36,860 nt of DNA from Poseidonocella sp. HB161398 (GTDB lineage Bacteria > Pseudomonadota > Alphaproteobacteria > Rhodobacterales > Rhodobacteraceae): positions 1-36,860 of the forward strand of contig NZ_VATA01000062.1 in the NCBI RefSeq assembly GCF_005870025.1. Direction: 5' to 3'. The translations under genes were made by a program, and so were the position numbers. Shown here piece by piece: positions 31,868-36,860 of this stretch. Below the pieces are notes generated by a model. That model made no database searches and was not told where the DNA came from. It saw only the letters and a list, made by a program, of their open reading frames with translations. How positions within the stretch are numbered: the stretch's first letter is position 1; every line of letters begins with the position of its first letter.

Positions 31868-34309
31868 ATGACCGGGAAACTTGTCGTCATCGGAGCCGGC
31901 ATGGCCTCAGGCCGCGCCTTGGAACACATCCTGGAAACTCGGCCCGGGGACTGGGAGATCACGCTCTTCAACGCCGAGCCGCGCGGAAACTACAACCGCC
32001 TCATGCTGTCGCCCGTGCTCTCGGGGGAAAGAACCTACGAGGAAATCGTCACGCACGATGAAACGTGGTACCGCCGCCATGGCATCAAGTGCCGGTTCGG
32101 AGAGCGGGTGACTGCCATCGACCGCGAACGGCGTGTCGTTGTCGGAGAGAAGGGCGAAGTGCCCTACGACAAGCTCATCCTCGGCACGGGCTCGGACCCG
32201 TTCATTCTTCCGCTGCCCGGAAAGGATCTGGACGGCGTCATTGCCTACCGGGACCTGGAAGATACAAATCGCATGATCCGCGAGGCGGCACAGGCGGAGG
32301 CAAGGGCGGTGGTGATCGGCGGCGGCCTCCTCGGACTCGAGGCCGCCGCGGGAATGCGGATGCGGGGCATGGATGTCACGGTCGTGCACATCATGAACCA
32401 TCTGATGGAGCGCCAGCTGGACGAAAGCGCTGCCTACCTCCTTCAGAAGGCGCTGACCGCGCGTGGCATCCGGATCCTCTGCGGCGCCCGATCCGAGGAG
32501 ATCCTGGGCTGCGACGGCCGCGTCCGGGCCCTGCGGCTGGACGACGGCACGGAGCTCTCCTGCGATCTTCTGGTAATGGCCACGGGCATCCGGCCAAACA
32601 CATCCCTTGGGACCGCAGCGGGACTGGAGGTCAACCGCGGCGTCGTAGTCGATGACCGCATGGTCACCTCCGATCCCGACATCCTCGCGCTCGGCGAATG
32701 CGTCGAGCATGACGGTGCGGTCTTCGGTCTCGTCGCGCCGCTCTATGACCAGGCGCAGGTCGCCGCGGCGACGCTGGCGGGTCAGAGCCAGCGTTTCGCT
32801 CCGAAGGACGTCGCGGCCAAGCTCAAGGTGACAGGCTGCGACCTTTACTCGGCCGGCGACTTCGACGCCGGAGAGGGGCGCGAAGAAATCGTCTTCCGCG
32901 ATCCCGGCCGGGGCGTGTACAAGCGCCTCGTCCTCAGGGATGACCGCATCATCGGCATCGTCCTGTATGGCGACACCGCGGACGGCCCCTGGTTCCACGG
33001 GCTCATGAAGGATCGAGCCGACATTTCCGGAATGCGCGAGACGGTGATTTTCGGTCCTGCGCACCAGGCAGGGATGGTCGGCGACCCTTTGGCTGCAGTT
33101 GCCGCCCTGCCCCCCGAAGCCGAAATCTGCGGCTGCAACGGTGTGTGCAAGGGCGATATCGTCTCGGCCATCAGGGCAGGTGCAGGGACCATCCCTCGCA
33201 TCCAGGCTGCCACCAAGGCCTCGGCCTCCTGCGGCAGCTGCACCGGACTTGTGGAGAAGCTCCTGAAATCGACGCTCGGAGACGTCTACGCCGCCGAGAA
33301 GGAGACCATGTGCCCCTGCACGCCGCTGACACACGAGGATGTGCGCCGGCTGATCGTCAGCCGCAGCCTCAAATCGATGCCTGCAGTAATGCAGGAATGC
33401 GGCTGGAATACGTCATGCGGCTGTTCTGCCTGCCGTCCGGCCCTGAACTTCTACCTGCTGGCGGCCTGGCCGCTGGAGTACCGCGACGATCCCCAGTCCC
33501 GTTTCGTCAACGAGCGGAACCACGCCAACATCCAGAAAGACGGCACCTATTCGGTTGTGCCACGGATGTGGGGCGGGATCACGACTCCCGCAGAGCTCCG
33601 CGCCATCGCCGATGCTGCCGAGACTTACGGCGTGTCGATGGTCAAGGTCACCGGCGGGCAGCGCATCGACCTTCTGGGGGTGGAGAAAGCCGACCTGCCC
33701 CGGATCTGGGCGGATCTGAACGCGGCGGGACTCGTGTCGGGCCACGCGTATTCCAAGGGGCTGCGCACGGTGAAGACCTGTGTCGGGTCCGAGTTCTGCC
33801 GTTTCGGCACGCAGGATTCCACCGGGCTCGGCATAAAGCTCGAAAAGCTGCTCTGGGGATCCTGGACGCCTCACAAGGTCAAGCTGGCAGTGTCCGGCTG
33901 CCCCAGGAACTGCGCCGAGGCCACGTGCAAGGATATCGGCATCATCTGCGTCGACAGCGGCTACGAGATCGGCGTCGCCGGGGCGGCGGGCATGGAAGTG
34001 AAGGAAACAGAGCCGCTGGCAAAGGTGGCGACCGAAGCGGAGGCCCTGGAGATCGCTGCCGCCTTCGTGCAGCTCTACCGGGAGAATGCCCGATACCTTC
34101 ACCGGCCATACAAATGGGCGGGACAAGTTGGACTTGACTGGATCCGGGCCAGGGTGGTCGAGGACCTCGCCAGCAGGAAAGCTCTGGCGGAACGGTTCGA
34201 AATCTCCCAGTCGGTCTATCGGAAGGATCCATGGGCAGAGCACACGACAGCGGAGGCACGGGAAAAATGGGACGTCATGAGCGAATTGAAGCAGGAAACG
34301 GGAACATGA
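31868..34309 (+). CDS. nirB: Assimilatory NADH nitrite reductase, large subunit
   Basis: An 813-residue enzyme reducing nitrite to ammonium. Order of domains: FAD/NAD-binding (VVIGAGMASG near the start, VVIGGGLLGLEAA near 155), a BFD-type [2Fe-2S] site with Cys421, 423, 455 and 458, a second site starting at Cys482 and Cys484, a nitrite/sulfite reductase half-domain, and the siroheme-4Fe4S site with Cys638, 644, 678 and 682 (CVGSEFC, CPRNC). All expected ligands are present. The ATG at 31868 follows GAAGGA; a frame opening at 31805 is less supported. It overlaps nirD (ATGA). No nitrate reductase or nitrate transporter gene is visible. Confidence 0.96.
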   Translation: MTGKLVVIGAGMASGRALEHILETRPGDWEITLFNAEPRGNYNRLMLSPVLSGERTYEEIVTHDETWYRRHGIKCRFGERVTAIDRERRVVVGEKGEVPYDKLILGTGSDPFILPLPGKDLDGVIAYRDLEDTNRMIREAAQAEARAVVIGGGLLGLEAAAGMRMRGMDVTVVHIMNHLMERQLDESAAYLLQKALTARGIRILCGARSEEILGCDGRVRALRLDDGTELSCDLLVMATGIRPNTSLGTAAGLEVNRGVVVDDRMVTSDPDILALGECVEHDGAVFGLVAPLYDQAQVAAATLAGQSQRFAPKDVAAKLKVTGCDLYSAGDFDAGEGREEIVFRDPGRGVYKRLVLRDDRIIGIVLYGDTADGPWFHGLMKDRADISGMRETVIFGPAHQAGMVGDPLAAVAALPPEAEICGCNGVCKGDIVSAIRAGAGTIPRIQAATKASASCGSCTGLVEKLLKSTLGDVYAAEKETMCPCTPLTHEDVRRLIVSRSLKSMPAVMQECGWNTSCGCSACRPALNFYLLAAWPLEYRDDPQSRFVNERNHANIQKDGTYSVVPRMWGGITTPAELRAIADAAETYGVSMVKVTGGQRIDLLGVEKADLPRIWADLNAAGLVSGHAYSKGLRTVKTCVGSEFCRFGTQDSTGLGIKLEKLLWGSWTPHKVKLAVSGCPRNCAEATCKDIGIICVDSGYEIGVAGAAGMEVKETEPLAKVATEAEALEIAAAFVQLYRENARYLHRPYKWAGQVGLDWIRARVVEDLASRKALAERFEISQSVYRKDPWAEHTTAEAREKWDVMSELKQETGT

Positions 34310-34632
34310 GTGCGTGGACGGAAGTCGGCAAGCTAGGCGACATCCCCGTTCGCGGCGCCCGCATCGTGCGCACCGCGCAGGGCTGCATCGCGGTGTTCCG
34401 CACTCTTGACGACCAGGTCTTCGCTCTCGACAACCGTTGCCCGCACAAGGGCGGACCGTTATCTGAGGGCATCGTGCATGGCCACTCAGTGAGCTGCCCA
34501 CTTCACAACCTCGCCGTGGACCTCACCAGCGGCGCCACGGCTGACGGAACAGTTCCGACCTATCCGGCCAGGATTGACGACGGTCGTGTCTTCCTGGACG
34601 TTGGCCGATCTGTTGCTCCCGTTGCAAAATGA
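34306..34632 (+). CDS. nirD: Nitrite reductase small subunit
   Basis: A 108-residue Rieske-fold partner of NirB. It carries CPHKGGPLSEGIVHGHSVSC with CPLH following, so all four Rieske-type ligand positions (Cys-x-His and Cys-x-x-His) are kept; in many NirD proteins they are lost. The ATG overlaps the nirB stop by four bases. It is the last gene of the plus-strand operon, with no clear terminator after it. Confidence 0.9.
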   Translation: MSAWTEVGKLGDIPVRGARIVRTAQGCIAVFRTLDDQVFALDNRCPHKGGPLSEGIVHGHSVSCPLHNLAVDLTSGATADGTVPTYPARIDDGRVFLDVGRSVAPVAK

Positions 34633-34771
34633 GCCAGCCTGCTTGTCGCTATGCAGACGCCCTCCCCCAACTAGACCTCATGATCGCGGGGTGAGCCGAC
34701 TGGGCCGGCGGCCTCTCCCGCGGCATTCTGCATGCGAGGGTTGCCCCGGATGACCCGGCGCCGAGCCTCAG

Positions 34772-34945
34772 GAATTCCAGCGCAAGTGGCGCATCAAGAC
34801 CCAGAACGTGCTGCCTTGCGCGGAGACCGTGCCGATGCTGCTCTGGGCGCTGCTGGCCTCCGGGCAGATCCAGATGCGCAAGGTAGACGGCTGGGAAACC
34901 CTCTCCCAGCCCCTCGAACCCATGGCTCTTGACCTCGCCGCCTGA
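34772..34945 (+). pseudogene. Transposase C-terminal fragment (family unresolved)
   Basis: The frame reads EFQRKWRIKTQNVLPCAETV, then MLLWALLASGQIQMRKVDGW and ends LDLAA before TGA. The basic RKWRIKTQ followed by LLASGQIQMRKVDGW is a transposase C-terminal pattern I recognise but cannot assign to a family with confidence. Nothing of the N-terminal part is visible upstream in the 140 bp after nirD. Confidence 0.55.
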
Positions 34946-35030
34946 ACGGAGCCAATTTTACATGCCCGGAGCACGCCGCTCGGCATTTCTACCACATTCG
35001 CGACACGACCTCTACGGGCTTGACGACGGC

Positions 35031-35399
35031 TTAGCGATTAGACAACCAAGCATAGCCAAAACCCAGAGGATGAGCGGCGCGGTACTCCTCCCAGAGCAGG
35101 GCCCGCGCCACGCCGGGACGGCGCAGCTCCCTGTCGACAAGGGCCCAGTCCGGCACTGGCCGTTGGGGGTCCGGCACCGAGGGCGCTGCCGGAAACAGGA
35201 GGAGCTCGAGGTCGTCGTCGGACAGCGCCTCCGGCAGCGGCCAGCCCAGCCCGGCCTTCCGGGCCCGCCCGAGATAGGCCCCGACAGTTCCCTTTCCCAG
35301 CCCGAGCGACGTGGCGATCGCCCGTTCGCTCAGCCCCTGGGCATGCTTCAGTCGCAGTACATCCCATATCCGGCGCATCGACAGTCGTTCCGTTGGCAT
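35031..35399 (-). pseudogene. istA: IS21-family transposase IstA, N-terminal fragment
   Basis: A 122-residue fragment beginning MPTERLSMRRIWDVLRLKHA, then a helix-turn-helix GLSERAIATSLGLGKGTVGA, and RPVPDWALVDRELRRPGVAR with WEEYRAAHP. These are the DNA-binding N-terminus of IstA. The full protein is about 500 residues; the DDE catalytic domain and istB are missing, because the frame runs into unrelated sequence after GFGYAWLSNR. The element's outer terminus lies upstream at 35457-35521. Confidence 0.86.
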
Positions 35400-35456
35400 T
35401 TGGCTCCCTCGCTCAAGATGAGGCGCACCGTAGCTTCAGACTGTCGGCCTGGCCTG

Positions 35457-35521
35457 CCCACGATCAGCTGGAATGGCTGCCCATCATCCAGTGGAATCTG
35501 CGCCCACGATCATCTGGAACA
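35457..35521. repeat. IS21-family left terminus, right copy of the 64-bp direct repeat
   Basis: On the minus strand it starts TGTTCCAGATGATCG, with TTCCACTGGATGATGGG and TTCCAGCTGATCGTGGG following, i.e. three terminal units. It lies 58 bp upstream of the istA fragment in the correct position. It differs from 25301-25364 at three of 64 positions. Confidence 0.78.
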
Positions 35522-35612
35522 CGCAATCATGAGAGCAGGGTGCTGAAATAGTCGGTCTCGACGCCGGTTGCGGCGCGACATTGCAGGTGACTACTCAGCG
35601 ACATCGAAGATG

Positions 35613-35669
35613 ACGATTTGGGGGAAGCGGAAGGCGGGCGGAGCCCGGCCGTAGCTTCCCCCAAATCGT
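35613..35669. repeat. 57-bp symmetrical hairpin with 16-base perfect arms
   Basis: ACGATTTGGGGGAAGC (35613-35628) is exactly complementary to 35654-35669. In the 25-base spacer GGGC-GGA-GCCC forms a second, central stem. No gene ends here on either strand. It could be a terminator of a lost gene, a recombination site, or the joined ends of a small mobile element. Confidence 0.7.
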
Positions 35670-36158
35670 GCGCGGATTTTACTCCGTGCAGCTGGCGGTG
35701 ACGGTGGTCAAGTTGTCCGATCTTCAACGACCAAGAAGAGGACCGGATGCCTGTCGGAGCGGCCCTGGCCGCTGTGCCCATCCAGACCAGACCCAGATTC
35801 CGGCAGATCCCATTTCCGGACGGGACCGATTGAGAGCTAGCGCCGCAGGTCTGCGCTCGAGAAGAAGCGAAGGAGGGGAAGGCCCGCTGCCTACGCGACA
35901 ATCACCAACAGCCCCCTGATTGTCGCGCACCTCGATCCAGATTGACGCGCTATAGATCGGCGAGAGCGCGGATATTCAACGGGCCGTTCCTTTGGTGAGG
36001 TCGAGTCCGTCAGGAGACTCCCTTTCGCCGATCGCCGCCACCCCAAATCAAGCTGTGTCGTGTAGTCTGCATCAGCCGACAAGAACCTGCGCTTCGGCAG
36101 CAGGAATCAAGTTGTCGACCAGATAGCAGGCGAGGCGCAAGTCGTCTGAACGCTTGCG
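35670..36158. other. Gene-free stretch between IS21 remnants
   Basis: About 490 bp with no frame I can support; the short frames around 35527-35930 show no recognisable family. It contains a second inverted repeat with 11-base perfect arms, CGCGACAATCA (35894-35904) and its complement (35917-35927). Composition is mixed, unlike the GC-rich genes. Confidence 0.5.
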
Positions 36159-36226
36159 TGCGGATTCCGGAGCATCCGGTCGCTCGTTCCAGCGACATCC
36201 GGTCAGCGGTTCCGACACATCCGGTC
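36159..36226. repeat. IS21-family right terminus with three tandem units
   Basis: ATCCGGTC occurs at 36174, 36197 and 36219, at 22-23 base spacing, each followed by a related tail (GCTCGTTCC, AGCGGTTCC, ACCCCGG). The outer end begins TGCGGATTCCGG at 36159. This is the multiple-repeat end bound by IS21 transposases and belongs to the element whose istB lies to the right. Confidence 0.65.
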
Positions 36227-36382
36227 ACCCCGGAAGACAGCCGCTGAGCTCTTCTTCTTGATGTCGCCTAGAGCGGAACCGGTCAAGCGTTTCAGCTCCA
36301 GCGAAACGGCAGCCGCGCGCGTCGCCGTGCGCGCCCCATGACGCTGGCGCGGCGTCGCGCGTGGCGGCGGGCTGGGCGCCGG

Positions 36383-36860
36383 TCACGATGTTTCCCCTTC
36401 CGCGCCCGCGCCGCGGGTCTTGCGCAGCGACGGGCCGTCTAGCGCCAGGCGGTGGGCATTGTGAACGAGCCGGTCGAGGATGGCGTCGGCGAAGGTGGGC
36501 TCGTCGACGACGTCGTGCCAGGCCTCGACCGGCAGCTGGCTGGTGATGACAGTGGAGCCGGTGCCGTATCGGTCCTCGACGATTTCCATGAGGTCCCGCC
36601 GCTGCCCGGCCGTCAGGCGGTCGGGGCCCCAGTCGTCGAGGATCAGCACGTCGGTGCGGACGAGCTGGCGGAACAGCCGGGGAAAGCGGCCGTCGCCATG
36701 GGCCAGCTCGAGCTCGGCGAAAAGGCGCGGCAGCCGGTGGTAGAGAACGCTCTTCCCGTCACGGCATGCCCCCTGGCCGAGCGCGCAGGCAAGCCAGGTC
36801 TTGCCGACGCCGCACAAGCCAACGACAGACTGCCCGCTTTCCGGGATCTGAGGTTCGGAT
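36383..36860 (-). CDS. istB: IS21-family helper ATPase IstB (5' part beyond the window)
   Basis: The frame stays open to the window edge. Walker A is [15 protein letters not shown], followed by [20 protein letters not shown] and Walker [21 protein letters not shown], then [20 protein letters not shown] and [19 protein letters not shown]. These are all conserved IstB blocks, and the C-terminus is complete. The first 12 or so residues before Walker A look less conserved than usual. About 80-90 residues lie outside the window, with istA expected beyond. Its right end is at 36159-36226. Confidence 0.9.
   Translation of the reverse strand, partial: SEPQIPESGQSVVGLCGVGKTWLACALGQGACRDGKSVLYHRLPRLFAELELAHGDGRFPRLFRQLVRTDVLILDDWGPDRLTAGQRRDLMEIVEDRYGTGSTVITSQLPVEAWHDVVDEPTFADAILDRLVHNAHRLALDGPSLRKTRGAGAEGETS

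Noticed and set aside
31868-34632. NirBD as part of an ordinary nitrate assimilation operon
   Set aside because: No nitrate reductase, nitrate transporter or response regulator is visible nearby, and the genes follow ribH and a flavin monooxygenase instead. The window edge does not cut this operon.
35527-35901. 124-codon minus-strand frame in the IS zone
   Set aside because: It spans the perfect hairpin at 35613-35669, shows no family pattern and has Ser/Arg-rich composition; not supported as a gene.
36159-36226. Possible CRISPR-like array from the ATCCGGTC repeats
   Set aside because: Only three 8-base repeats at 22-23 base spacing beside istB; this matches IS21 terminal repeats and lacks CRISPR-length repeats or cas genes.

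Overview
This window is high-GC (about two thirds G+C by eye) alphaproteobacterial DNA. A TRAP large permease, several Tat-type leaders, a Brucella-type RibH2 lumazine synthase, and the IS21 and IS256 remnants suggest a Rhodobacterales-like host. No rRNA, tRNA, CRISPR array or replication gene was seen. It reads as an accessory catabolic region made of two aromatic-degradation blocks, a flavin/nitrite block and an insertion-sequence graveyard.

Left block (1-7660). The end of a TRAP transporter permease gene closes with a strong terminator. Facing it is a minus-strand operon, read right to left: an IclR regulator, a four-helix membrane protein, an HpaH-type hydratase, an HpaI-type aldolase and a Pro1 tautomerase. 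This resembles the lower half of a meta-cleavage pathway. Next to the regulator is a decayed plus-strand copy of a branched-chain-type ABC transporter. It consists of a frameshifted binding protein and a livG piece joined to a livM piece by a deletion. An intact O-methyltransferase follows.

Central block (7660-21300). A long minus-strand series starts at a TetR-divergent promoter near 20.3 kb. It encodes an MhpA-like FAD hydroxylase, maleylacetate reductase, a complete binding protein-LivGFHM importer, hydroxyquinol 1,2-dioxygenase and a small Pro1 tautomerase. A GlcG-like protein, an SDR lacking the usual catalytic residues, a tannase/feruloyl-esterase-family hydrolase and a small exported protein follow. 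The logic is uptake of an aromatic compound, hydroxylation to hydroxyquinol, ring cleavage to maleylacetate and reduction to 3-oxoadipate. Three similar operator-like sites suggest the IclR regulator also reaches into this block.

Right block (21300-36860). After SEL1 and IstB remnants come a GlxA-type regulator diverging from an isochorismatase-family hydrolase, then an exported metallo-beta-lactamase-fold protein. Past SDR, IS256 and IS21 debris lies the most interesting part (25590-34632). It holds two paralogous AraC regulators, a protein that looks like a true nitroalkane oxidase (Asp in place of the acyl-CoA dehydrogenase Glu), an NtaA/DszA-type FMN monooxygenase, a flavin reductase, RibH2 and NirBD. 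Nitroalkane oxidase releases nitrite, NirBD reduces nitrite to ammonium, and RibH2 makes the riboflavin precursor. I therefore infer a self-contained system that takes nitrogen from an organic nitro compound. A shared 14-base motif sits 73-78 bp upstream of both the oxidase and the monooxygenase. Near-identical 64-bp IS21 ends flank the block as direct repeats. The window ends in further IS21 remnants, including an IstB gene that runs off the edge.
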